Of a stretch of 64,000 bases of DNA, positions 45,505 through 53,810 are shown in pieces. Position 1 is the first letter of the stretch; each line of letters begins with the position of its first letter. Location of the stretch: contig CBDATD010000001.1 of the NCBI GenBank assembly GCA_965199935.1, forward strand, positions 62,001-126,000, given 5' to 3'. The stretch comes from JAPPLG01 sp965199935. Its GTDB lineage: Bacteria > Bdellovibrionota > Bdellovibrionia > Bdellovibrionales > UBA1609. A program made the position numbers and the translations under genes. The notes under the pieces were generated by a model, which was not told where the DNA came from, searched no databases, and saw only the letters and a program-made list of their open reading frames with translations.

Positions 45505-45946
45505 AACTTTGCCCTCCTAGCTGTTACTTAATTGTGATTTTTATTTCTCAAATTTTTTGCACATACTTTCGATGGTAAATACCTCTCCTGATCCAGAATC
45601 CATTGTATATTTCCATAATGTGCTAAATGTAGAGTGCCTTTATGTTGTTCCATAAGAGTCGTTTCGGCTTAATATGTACGAGGCTTTAAAAATCATGGAA
45701 TTTCAGTGGTTTATATAGCGACTTTTTTAATGGACAGGGGAGTGTATGTAAAGCTAGAGAGTGCAGTGTGGGTGTTTTTTGTCAGAAGGTGTTTAAAAAC
45801 GCTCAAAAAGTGGGTTTTTGACCTTAAAACAGTGCATCTCATTCTAGACTGAAAATGAAAAATCCAATAGAGTGTAGAAGAATAAACCAGCTTAGGTATA
45901 TGTTGAATAAGGATTATTGCAGTCAATCATTGAAGGATTTATAACC
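45505..45946. other. Intergenic region between mod and type II endonuclease
   Basis: About 440 bases separating divergent genes. It holds repeat R1 copy B at 45805-45879 and presumably the promoters for mod and for the endonuclease. Apart from the repeat nothing coding is convincing; the small frame at 45711-45926 on the minus strand lacks a ribosome binding site and falls on the repeat. Confidence 0.5.
45805..45879 (+). repeat. Direct repeat R1, copy B
   Basis: Second copy of the 75-base repeat at 39124-39198, same orientation. It ends 67 bases before the endonuclease start. Confidence 0.7.
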
Positions 45947-46645
45947 ATGAATATCAAAAGGTTAGAAAAACTTATCATTGATAAGTTTAAAAATATAATG
46001 ACTCAAATCATCCGTGATCATCCTACGCTTAATATTTCTGCAAAATCAAGAGTAGGGGCAGAGCTAAGCGGTTTTCTGGAAGAAAAATTTGTAGAATATA
46101 GCTCAAAAAGTAAATTTTTTAAAAATTCTAAAAAGTCTCCAAAAGGAGCAACAAAAAATCCCTGGGATGTAAAAACTACTTTCTGTTTGAAAAACTTAGA
46201 AGAAGTTATTTGGGTTGATTTTAAAGCATTAAAAAGCTCTGGAAAAAATAGTAATCCAGATATAGGAACGCCGAATAAAATAATAAAATTTATACAAGAT
46301 GGACATTTTTACTTATTGTATATTTGTGTCTTTTATAAAGAGATTAAAAATGGATTAAAATTTGTCAAGACAAGTGAAGGTTTTATAAAATTATATTTTT
46401 TAAAAGATATACACCATTCATTTAGACGTAACCCTAAAAATCAATTACAAGTTAACATATCTGAATCACCTGAGTATCGCTCAAGAGAGAGTTTTATAAA
46501 ACTCTTGATGAATAAACTAAGGCAATCTCATAAACGACAGATTAAAATCTCTCAGGAAGCTTTAAAGAAAATTGCAAGAGAAGAAAAAATGTTAATAGAA
46601 AAAAATAAAAAATCTGAATCTAAGATTTTAAATAAGCTGAGATAA
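45947..46645 (+). CDS. Putative type II restriction endonuclease
   Basis: A 232-residue protein starting at ATG 45947, with GAAGG upstream; the longer frame from 45917 lacks a ribosome site. Residues near 35-52 read RVGAELSGFLEEKFVEY, like the first helix of PD-(D/E)xK nucleases. Then come NPWDVKTTF and VIWVDFKALK, which could be the catalytic D...D-F-K. NPDIGTPNKIIKFI and a hydrophobic YLLYICVF strand follow. The family is not identified. Its convergent neighbour is a DNA methyltransferase whose end overlaps by 26 bases, which supports a restriction role. Confidence 0.62.
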   Translation: MNIKRLEKLIIDKFKNIMTQIIRDHPTLNISAKSRVGAELSGFLEEKFVEYSSKSKFFKNSKKSPKGATKNPWDVKTTFCLKNLEEVIWVDFKALKSSGKNSNPDIGTPNKIIKFIQDGHFYLLYICVFYKEIKNGLKFVKTSEGFIKLYFLKDIHHSFRRNPKNQLQVNISESPEYRSRESFIKLLMNKLRQSHKRQIKISQEALKKIAREEKMLIEKNKKSESKILNKLR

Positions 46646-48332
46646 ATCTATTGATTGTGTTTATTTCATTTTTTGAAAGACCAAAAAAATTATTTATAAT
46701 TTCATCAATTTTTGCAACATATTGTTTTTTATACTTGTTTTGGTAAATGATATTTACTATACGACTCACTTCCTTAATCAAACAAGTATCTGTAGGAACA
46801 GGTATAAGATATAAATCAGAAATCTTAATTTGCGGTTGTTTCCCTTTTCTATAACGGATAACCTCTCTCGTTTGTGAATAAAAAGTAACGATAGATGAAT
46901 TCAAATAACCGCATAAAAATTTTAAATATTCCTTTGTTTTTTTATCCTTTTTTTTCAAAGAAAATACATAAAGACTATTATTAGAGGCACTGGTGGTTTC
47001 GTCATAAGTTGTAATAATTTCTTTTGCAGATTGTCTGATAAAAATTTTTGGATTATCATATACAAGGAAATCACCTAGACCAATTCTTTTTTTGTTTTTT
47101 ATACCTTGTATTGCAAGGGTTATTTTTAATTCATCATTGATTTTATTTTGCAGTACCTTATCGTAATAAAGGTATTTATCATAATAAGGAGTGCAATATT
47201 TATCATATAAGGATTTTGAGCCTTGATAATACCTATAAACATTACATCTTTTTTGAAGTGTTTCTCTATCTTTGATAAATTTATCTTCCATATTTAATAA
47301 CATGGCACACGTTCTAAGAGATTTGTTAGAAAATTGCTGTTTAAGGGTTTGAGGAGCTTTTGTATTTATTTTCTGCAAAAGAATTTGAATATCATCAGAC
47401 ACATTAAATCTAAATTTGTATTCGTCTTTTTCATTTAACCAATTTTTTTGTTTAATTTTTTGTATTTTATTAGAGCAAAAATCCTTGATTCTCACGGTAT
47501 TACTGTTAATAACATTTTTTTGAATTTTAAGTATTAATTGACCACTGGCTACTCCTGAAAAATGTGAAATATTATTTTCAATCGAGAGTACTCTTGCATT
47601 TTCTAAGAGATATTTTCTTGTATATTTAAAAGCTGTTTCAAAAAAGGATATATCAATAATAAAAGATAATTTCCCGTTTTTCTTTATGTACTCTAAACTG
47701 TGTTCAATAAAAAGCATTACATAGTTAATTTTTCCATTCTTTAAATTTTGAGGAAACTGCTTATATTGATTTAAATATTTTACTCTTTGTAATTCATTTC
47801 TCTTTCGGTCTCTTCTTCCATACAAAGTAACGTATGGAGGATTGCCAACAACATAATCTATCTTACATAACAAATGTTCTAGCTTTGGATATTTTTTCTC
47901 TTTAAATAAAGTTAAATCTGTTTCAATTTTTTCAGTAAAATCGTGTACAAAACCATTAAAAAAGCCTGTATATTCCTCATTAAAAAGATGTTTATATAAA
48001 TTACAGATGTTTTTCTTAGTTGTTTCTATTTTTTGAGAATCAATATCAATAAAAAATAAACCATTTTCTATAAAATTTTTAATTTCTTTTTTATCTGAAC
48101 AACATTGATATGCTCTTTCAATAATTCTTAATAAAAAAATCCCGTTACCAACAGCTGGATCTAAAATTTTTTTATTTACAATATCATTATCGAATTTTAT
48201 AATATCAAGAATAGAATCAATAATCTTAATTTCATTTGTAAAAAATACTCCATTATTTTTTTTAAATTGATAAGACAATGCATCCTGTTGTCTCTTCTGA
48301 ATTTCTATTGTATTATAAATAACTTGATTCAT
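46620..48332 (-). CDS. Type II N6-adenine DNA methyltransferase
   Basis: A 570-residue gamma-type adenine methyltransferase. Motif I ILDPAVGNGIFLL lies near 55, motif IV DYVVGNPPYVTLYGR near 160, and a long C-terminal target-recognition region resembles that of Eco57I/TaqI-like enzymes (ending DLYLIPVP and a helical tail). It presumably protects host DNA from the convergent endonuclease. The gene is strongly A+T-rich, like the rest of the island. Confidence 0.85.
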   Translation of the reverse strand: MNQVIYNTIEIQKRQQDALSYQFKKNNGVFFTNEIKIIDSILDIIKFDNDIVNKKILDPAVGNGIFLLRIIERAYQCCSDKKEIKNFIENGLFFIDIDSQKIETTKKNICNLYKHLFNEEYTGFFNGFVHDFTEKIETDLTLFKEKKYPKLEHLLCKIDYVVGNPPYVTLYGRRDRKRNELQRVKYLNQYKQFPQNLKNGKINYVMLFIEHSLEYIKKNGKLSFIIDISFFETAFKYTRKYLLENARVLSIENNISHFSGVASGQLILKIQKNVINSNTVRIKDFCSNKIQKIKQKNWLNEKDEYKFRFNVSDDIQILLQKINTKAPQTLKQQFSNKSLRTCAMLLNMEDKFIKDRETLQKRCNVYRYYQGSKSLYDKYCTPYYDKYLYYDKVLQNKINDELKITLAIQGIKNKKRIGLGDFLVYDNPKIFIRQSAKEIITTYDETTSASNNSLYVFSLKKKDKKTKEYLKFLCGYLNSSIVTFYSQTREVIRYRKGKQPQIKISDLYLIPVPTDTCLIKEVSRIVNIIYQNKYKKQYVAKIDEIINNFFGLSKNEINTINRFISAYLKS

Positions 48333-48387
48333 AATTTTATTTCACTCAATGTGTTTATCAACATATTTTATACTACCTCAAATTTAT

Positions 48388-48957
48388 TTACATAAACCCC
48401 AGGCGAGATAATCTTATACTCATAGATACAGCAGATACTCCAAAAATATCTGCTAGTTCATAAACATCATACTCAGATAAATAAGATTTAGAGTTTTCTT
48501 GTGTTAATTTATTTATTTCTTTATTTAAAATCTCTTTTGGCATCAACAATGAAGCCGCAAAATGATTTGCCTCAACTTCCCTCCAATCAGATCCTTCAGA
48601 GGTTTTATCGTTACGAAATAATATCTGAGAGGGTTGTTCTGGACGGGTACTATTACCTATGTCCTGTGTATTTAAGGGAGTATCGTGTCCTAATAGGAGG
48701 TGACCCATTTCATGTGCTATGGTAAATTTTTGCCTAGTTTCAGGCTGATCTTCATTGATAATTATCATTTTTTTTCCATGCTTTGTGGTCATAGAAGCAC
48801 CTGAGATATTATCTGGCAAATCTTTAAAAGCATAACGAATACTATGAACTTTCATCAACTCTTCCATGTTAATATTACACTTATTTGGCTTTTCTAGTTT
48901 TTGTCTTGCTTCATTTGCTTTTTTTTCTATCATTTCAGCCTTTTTTGTATTCATCAT
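48388..48957 (-). CDS. ImmA/IrrE metalloprotease, CapP-like
   Basis: A 189-residue ImmA/IrrE-type peptidase with the zinc motif HEMGHLLLGHD (H82, E83, H86) and a later VEANHFAASLLMP segment that supplies the third ligand region. Enzymes of this type cleave a partner XRE repressor. The partner gene lies immediately upstream and overlaps by 4 bases; its last codons contain the AAAGGAGGA ribosome site for this gene. Either of two adjacent ATGs may be used. The pair sits divergently upstream of a type II CBASS operon, as known for CapP/CapH modules that switch on CBASS after DNA damage. Confidence 0.82.
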   Translation of the reverse strand: MMNTKKAEMIEKKANEARQKLEKPNKCNINMEELMKVHSIRYAFKDLPDNISGASMTTKHGKKMIIINEDQPETRQKFTIAHEMGHLLLGHDTPLNTQDIGNSTRPEQPSQILFRNDKTSEGSDWREVEANHFAASLLMPKEILNKEINKLTQENSKSYLSEYDVYELADIFGVSAVSMSIRLSRLGFM

Positions 48958-49256
48958 TCCTCCTTTAATGTTTGTAGGGCATCTCTTAATTTATCTGATA
49001 GTTCCTTGTCTTCAAGATTATTAAGAGCACGTTCTAAGGACGACTCATCAACTGCTTGTGCTAAATCATTTAAGTGAATCTTCAGATAAAGTGCAATTTT
49101 CATAACTGTATCCAAGTTAGGAGCCTGTTTTCCTTGCTCATAGTTATTTATAGAAATTCGACTTAAATTAAGTTCTTTGGCCAATTTTTCTTGAGAAATC
49201 CCTCTTTTTTCTCGTTTTTTCTTTATCATTTGTCCAAATTTGACAGTTACGAACAT
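48954..49256 (-). CDS. XRE repressor, CapH-like
   Basis: About 100 residues with an N-terminal XRE helix-turn-helix: IKKKREKRGISQEKLAKELN, then SRISINNYEQGKQAP. A short acidic helical tail follows. The frame opens at 49292; ATG 49256 gives the usual spacing to the HTH, but no good ribosome site decides it. The neighbouring protease and divergent CBASS operon suggest it is a CapH-type repressor cleaved by the CapP-like protease. Palindromes at 49344-49355 and 49400-49419 are candidate binding sites. Confidence 0.78.
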   Translation of the reverse strand: MFVTVKFGQMIKKKREKRGISQEKLAKELNLSRISINNYEQGKQAPNLDTVMKIALYLKIHLNDLAQAVDESSLERALNNLEDKELSDKLRDALQTLKEE

Positions 49257-49325
49257 ACTTAAGAGTGTAGAAGAATGTTGTGTAAGAGTCAAAAAAAATA
49301 TACCAAAAGGCTAGTAAAATTTTCA

Positions 49326-49353
49326 TTGACTTTTATTATCATTATATTATAAT
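49326..49353 (+). promoter_or_regulatory. Candidate CBASS promoter
   Basis: TTGACT (49326-49331) and TATAAT (49348-49353) with 16-base spacing give a near-consensus sigma70 promoter reading towards capV. The -10 lies in a 12-base palindrome ATATTATAATAT (49344-49355). Transcripts would begin near 49360, leaving about 80 untranslated bases. Confidence 0.5.
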
Positions 49354-49399
49354 ATACATATCGAATAGCTTAAAAGTGGGTTTTTTGTGTTTTGACATT

Positions 49400-49419
49400 A
49401 TGAATATAAAAATATTCAT
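49400..49419. promoter_or_regulatory. Palindrome in the CBASS leader
   Basis: ATGAATAT-AAAA-ATATTCAT, perfect 8-base arms, between a second TTGACA (49392-49397) and the capV start. It is a candidate operator for the CapH-like repressor. Confidence 0.5.
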
Positions 49420-49443
49420 ATGAATTTGAGAGGTAAAAGAATT

Positions 49444-50559
49444 ATGTGCAGTGTTAGTTTAGAACAGATAAAACCCTATAGAGTGCTTTCTTTGGACGGC
49501 GGAGGTATGAGGGGGCTTTACACAGCATCAGTCCTCAAGTCTCTTTCTGAGCGATTTTGTAAATCAAGCAAGAAAGACATTGGAAAAGGTTTTGATCTGA
49601 TAGTTGGAACCAGCACTGGTGGAATTCTTGCTACTGGGCTTGTTGCTGGCATTCCTATTGACGAAATTATGGAAATTTATTCTACAACTGGTAGAGATAT
49701 TTTCACCGATCCAAAACCTAATAATTCCAACATCTTGAAAAAATATTGGTGGATTTTTAAAGCTTGGTTTAAGCCAGCAAATTCCAACATACCTCTACAT
49801 AAAGCTCTAAATAGAATCTTTAAAAATGAAACAATAGGTGATGTTTATATGAGAAGGAAAATAGGGTTTTGTATTCAAGCTCTTAAGTTAGTAGATTGCT
49901 CTCCAAGAGTTTTTAAAACTCCTCATAATCCTGAAAAGAATGCTGATAATGAAAGAAAATTAGTTGATGTTTGTTTGGCTACGTCTGCGGCTCCAATTAT
50001 TTTTCCAATTGTATCTATTCCTGAACCAAGTGTTAAAAAAACTCAAGAACATTTTATTGACGGAGGGCTTTGGGCGAACAATCCAACTTTAATTGGACTT
50101 ATTGAGGCTTTAGAACTTTCAAAGAAAGATCAAAAAATTGAAATTATATCTATCGGAACATGCCCAGTGTTTTCTGGAGAAACTCTTAATGAAAAAAGTC
50201 TTAATAGAGGAATTGCTAATTGGGAATATGGGGTTGATATATTTGATTTATCTGGCAATGCTCAATCTCGTAGTGTTGATTTTATTTGTAAGTTTTTAGA
50301 AAAAAATCTAAAAAAGTTAGGTAAACAAGTCCATATTTATCGATTACCACAAAAACATTTATCCCCTGCTCAGGAACAAAATATTGGCCTAGATAAGGCT
50401 AGTCAAGAAGCTTGTGATACTTTAACGGTTTTAGGTATAGAAGATGGCAAACAAATTTATGGAGATTGTTACAATGACCCCAACAATGAAAGCTTGAAAA
50501 TATTAAAGAATATCTTTATTAATTTACCTGATTTATCCAAAGGAGGAAAAAGTGGCTAA
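49444..50559 (+). CDS. capV: CapV-type patatin phospholipase, CBASS effector
   Basis: A 371-residue patatin-like phospholipase. The oxyanion hole DGGGMRG lies near 17-23, the nucleophile elbow GTSTGG near 56-61 and the dyad aspartate in DGGLWANNP near 206. In CBASS such enzymes are triggered by a cyclic dinucleotide and degrade the inner membrane of infected cells. ATG 49444 is preferred because GAGAGG precedes it and the upstream ATG at 49420 abuts the palindrome; the longer form adds MNLRGKRI. It is the first gene of a four-gene operon and its 3' end carries the ribosome site of the next gene. Confidence 0.92.
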   Translation: MCSVSLEQIKPYRVLSLDGGGMRGLYTASVLKSLSERFCKSSKKDIGKGFDLIVGTSTGGILATGLVAGIPIDEIMEIYSTTGRDIFTDPKPNNSNILKKYWWIFKAWFKPANSNIPLHKALNRIFKNETIGDVYMRRKIGFCIQALKLVDCSPRVFKTPHNPEKNADNERKLVDVCLATSAAPIIFPIVSIPEPSVKKTQEHFIDGGLWANNPTLIGLIEALELSKKDQKIEIISIGTCPVFSGETLNEKSLNRGIANWEYGVDIFDLSGNAQSRSVDFICKFLEKNLKKLGKQVHIYRLPQKHLSPAQEQNIGLDKASQEACDTLTVLGIEDGKQIYGDCYNDPNNESLKILKNIFINLPDLSKGGKSG

Positions 50560-51550
50560 ATTACAAAAACAATTTGAAGAATTTCACAAAAAAATTATGT
50601 TTGATTTTGAAGAAAAATCTACTTTAAGAGACAAAAGAGATACACTTTTGAAAAAAATAAAAACATCACTTTCTGCAAATAATAGGCTTACTCCAACTCT
50701 TTTGAATCAAGGAAGTTATATTTATGGTGTTGGAATAAAACCAATTTCTCACGATCAGGAGTATGATATTGATGTCGGTCTAGTTTTTAATATCAAATCT
50801 GATGAATATAAAGCTATTGATATTCGCGAGTGGGTTTATGATGCAGTAAAAAATCATACTAAAAATGTAGAGGAAAAAGGCCCATGTATTCGTGTTCGGT
50901 ATGAAGCAGGATACCATGTCGATCTTGTGTGCTATGCAAATAATGACTCTAAAGAAAGTGAAAATTTTAAGCTAGCCCATAAAGATGGTTCATGGAAAAA
51001 AACTGATCCTAAAAGGTTAAGAAATTATATTGAAGAAAAAAGAGAACCGTTTAGTAATTCTAAAGATAAAAGTGGATCAGATCAGCTTCAAAGAATTGTC
51101 CGTTACTTAAAAAGATGGAATGACAAAGCTCTTCCTGAAGAAAGCAATGATAAACCAGTAGGTTTAGCCTTTCTTCTTTTGTGTATAGAAAAGCTTACCG
51201 AACCTGTTTATGATGGACAGATTGATGATCTAAATGCTTTAAAGAGGGTTTCTTTTTCTGTAAGATCACATACAAGTTCACAGTCAAAAATTTCTGTGAA
51301 TAAACCTACTCCTGAGTATGAAGATATTTTTGGTAACATCAGTGATAAAGGAATGGAGGAATTAATTATTAGATTCTCTAATCTTGACGAAGCTTTACAA
51401 AAAGCTCAAGATGCAGAAAATTTAAAAGTGGCTTGTAAAATTTTGAGAGATAAGTTTGGTGATGATTTTCCTTTAGATGAAGACGAACCAATTGATGCTT
51501 ACAAAAAAACTAAATCTCCTGCTATTATAACAACTAGTTCTTCAGCTTGA
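50552..51550 (+). CDS. CD-NTase, CBASS signal synthase
   Basis: A 332-residue cGAS/DncV-like nucleotidyltransferase. The GS motif QGSYIYG (G54, S55) is followed by YDIDVGLV with D72 and D74, and the third metal aspartate is in YHVDLVCY (D124). It should make a cyclic oligonucleotide upon infection to activate the phospholipase. The clade and product cannot be fixed by eye. Translation starts at a GTG with AAGGAGGA seven bases upstream, overlapping the capV end by 8 bases. Confidence 0.92.
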   Translation: MAKLQKQFEEFHKKIMFDFEEKSTLRDKRDTLLKKIKTSLSANNRLTPTLLNQGSYIYGVGIKPISHDQEYDIDVGLVFNIKSDEYKAIDIREWVYDAVKNHTKNVEEKGPCIRVRYEAGYHVDLVCYANNDSKESENFKLAHKDGSWKKTDPKRLRNYIEEKREPFSNSKDKSGSDQLQRIVRYLKRWNDKALPEESNDKPVGLAFLLLCIEKLTEPVYDGQIDDLNALKRVSFSVRSHTSSQSKISVNKPTPEYEDIFGNISDKGMEELIIRFSNLDEALQKAQDAENLKVACKILRDKFGDDFPLDEDEPIDAYKKTKSPAIITTSSSA

Positions 51551-51554
51551 TATA

Positions 51555-53246
51555 ATGATATGTAATGAAGTTATTAAGCTTCTTGAAAAAAAAGGGTTTT
51601 CTAAAGAAGAAAAAGGGTTCATTTGTGACTATAAAATAGGTGATTTTCCAATAAAATTACAACTTAAATTTCCTGATGATTTCCCTTCTAAATTACCTGA
51701 TGCCTTTATTTTAAACTACGACTCCCTGCCTCTTATTCCTCATGTTGAAAAAAATGGAAAAGTATGTTTATTTCAACCAGGGTCAACTGTGATAGATTAT
51801 GCCCGACCTGTCGAAATTCTTGGCATTTTAGTAGATAAAATATCAAAAACTTTGAAATCTGGTTTAACTAATCCAACCCATGATCTTGTTTTAGAATTTT
51901 TAGCTTATTGGGAAGAATGTAATATGACTTCACTTATTAAGGTTAATGAGCAAGCAAGGCAAATTCTTTGTGCAAGTTTTAATAAAAAAGTTCTTCAACA
52001 TGAATATATAATTGCAGATGGTAAAAATGAGTTATTGAGCTTTGTAAAAAGGTTTTTTGTTGACACACCTCAACTTCAAAAAGCACTATACATTCCTCTT
52101 AAAAAGAACTTTCCTCCACCAGATTTTCGTACAAAACTTTTTGTTAAAAACGTACTTGCTTTCATAAATGAATTCTCAAATGAACAAACTAAAAACTTTT
52201 TTAACAATTCTCTAAGAACAATCAAACTCCCTATAATTCTAGCCATATCTATTCCTAGTAGAGAATCAAGAATTTTATTTGGTGTTTGTTTTTCAAAAGC
52301 AAGAGATTACAAAGAAGCTTGTAGAGGATTTCGACCCAATAAGGTTCATGCATCTCATGAATTAAAGTTTGCACAAAACGATTCAGTAGTTAAGATTAAT
52401 TTTAAAAGATTTGACAAGGATTATTTATTAAAAAGAACAGGAGGTAATGATACTTTGAATAATAAAAAAGTTTTAATAATTGGAGTAGGTTCTGTTGGAG
52501 GGTATGTGTCCGAATACCTCGCAAGCATTGGTATAGAAAATATTGCTATTATTGATAAGGATACATTGACAAATGAAAATTTATATCGTCACTGTCTAGG
52601 CATCCAATATGTTGGTAAAAAGAAAGTAGAAGCACTTAAAGAGTATTTGGAATTAAAATACAAAGATATAAATATTACCCCTTATAATTTTGATATCAAT
52701 GAAGGTATTGCAAAGGAGACATTAAATGCCGATATAATTATTTCTTTAACAGGAGATGAAAATGCCAATAGAAGGATAAATAGAGAAATATCTAAAGACA
52801 TTCCTTTACTTTTCGGTTGGATTGAACCTCTTGGTATTGGAACACATATTGTTTCTAGCAACATAGCTAATATTAAGGGTTGCCTTGAATGTTTATATCT
52901 TTCTAATGAGGGAGAATTTTCACCAAATAGAGCAATGTTTTGTCAACCTAATCAAAATGTTAGAAAGATATATGCAGGCTGTAGTGGAAGCTTTTTGCCG
53001 TATTCAAACCTTGATGCAGTAAAATTAGCACTAGAAATTTCATATTCTACTGTGGATATCTTCAGTGGAAAAGTTAAGAAAAATTTTCTTAAGAGTACAT
53101 TTGGAAATAAAGAAATTTTCTTAAACGAAAAACTTCTCTTAACAGAAAAAGCTTCTTTGTTTAAAGATGGTGAGTGTAAAACAGAAACTGCATTTTCATC
53201 GAAATTTTGCAAAAAATGTAATGGATTGGATAAAGATGAAATTTAA
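51555..53246 (+). CDS. cap2: Cap2 E2-E1 fusion
   Basis: A 563-residue ubiquitin-transfer-like protein. The N-terminal E2-like domain has HVEKNGKVCLF with the candidate catalytic Cys71. A linker follows, then an E1/ThiF adenylation domain with VLIIGVGSVGGYVSEYLASIG near 305-325, IIDKDTL and NLYRHCLG. A YAGCSGS segment near 473 holds the candidate E1 cysteine. Paired CXXC motifs (CLECLY, CKKCNG) may bind zinc. Cap2 conjugates the C-terminus of the CD-NTase to targets and raises its activity. The start is 5 bases after the CD-NTase stop. Confidence 0.92.
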   Translation: MICNEVIKLLEKKGFSKEEKGFICDYKIGDFPIKLQLKFPDDFPSKLPDAFILNYDSLPLIPHVEKNGKVCLFQPGSTVIDYARPVEILGILVDKISKTLKSGLTNPTHDLVLEFLAYWEECNMTSLIKVNEQARQILCASFNKKVLQHEYIIADGKNELLSFVKRFFVDTPQLQKALYIPLKKNFPPPDFRTKLFVKNVLAFINEFSNEQTKNFFNNSLRTIKLPIILAISIPSRESRILFGVCFSKARDYKEACRGFRPNKVHASHELKFAQNDSVVKINFKRFDKDYLLKRTGGNDTLNNKKVLIIGVGSVGGYVSEYLASIGIENIAIIDKDTLTNENLYRHCLGIQYVGKKKVEALKEYLELKYKDINITPYNFDINEGIAKETLNADIIISLTGDENANRRINREISKDIPLLFGWIEPLGIGTHIVSSNIANIKGCLECLYLSNEGEFSPNRAMFCQPNQNVRKIYAGCSGSFLPYSNLDAVKLALEISYSTVDIFSGKVKKNFLKSTFGNKEIFLNEKLLLTEKASLFKDGECKTETAFSSKFCKKCNGLDKDEI

Positions 53247-53703
53247 ATTTAATGAAACAAATGTACTTACAATAAATAATAATGTACTTAAAGTTTTTGA
53301 AATGTATATCCAAAATGAACCTTCTAAGTCAGAAGCAGGTGGAGTTCTGATTGGCAGAATTATTTCTAAAAACAATGACATTTTAGTGGATGCTGTAACG
53401 GGTCCTCATAAGGATGATATTAGAAAGAGATTCTTTTTCTTTAGAAAAAAAAAGAAAACACAAAAAATTGTAAATAAGTGTTGGAAGAAATCTAGTGGAA
53501 CTCAAATATACTTAGGTGAGTGGCATACACATCCAGAAGATGTTCCTCAGCCATCAAATCATGACTATAAAAACTGGAAGGATATTTTTTCAAATGCTAT
53601 ATATGAGCAAAATTTTCTTGTTTTCATTATTGTTGGTATTGAAGAAATTGGTTGTTGGATGATTAAAAATGGCACTTGTTTCAAATTAAAAAGTAATAAT
53701 TAG
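53236..53703 (+). CDS. cap3: Cap3 JAB/JAMM isopeptidase
   Basis: A 155-residue JAB-domain metalloprotease with the JAMM signature GEWHTHPEDVPQPSNHD (H-x-H-x7-S-x2-D) and an upstream SEAGGVLIGR containing the catalytic glutamate. Cap3 removes the conjugate made by Cap2. The ATG at 53236 overlaps the cap2 end by 11 bases; the frame is open further upstream inside cap2, but those codons do not fit the domain. It is the last gene of the operon; a long hairpin follows 58 bases after the stop. Confidence 0.9.
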   Translation: MKFKFNETNVLTINNNVLKVFEMYIQNEPSKSEAGGVLIGRIISKNNDILVDAVTGPHKDDIRKRFFFFRKKKKTQKIVNKCWKKSSGTQIYLGEWHTHPEDVPQPSNHDYKNWKDIFSNAIYEQNFLVFIIVGIEEIGCWMIKNGTCFKLKSNN

Positions 53704-53761
53704 TCGACCGTGAAAAAAAGAGTATTTAAGTGTTGTTACACTTGATTTTAATAGAAAAAAT

Positions 53762-53810
53762 TTGGAAAAATAATTGAAAGGAACTTAAAAAAGTTCTGAT
53801 TATTTTTCAA
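53762..53810. terminator. Hairpin terminator after CBASS operon
   Basis: Outer arms TTGGAAAAATAAT and ATTATTTTTCAA pair with one bulge, and inner arms GAACTT and AAGTTC pair around AAAA. A T-run is on the descending side, and A-run symmetry could allow termination in both directions. Its position, 58 bases after cap3, supports the role. Confidence 0.6.
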
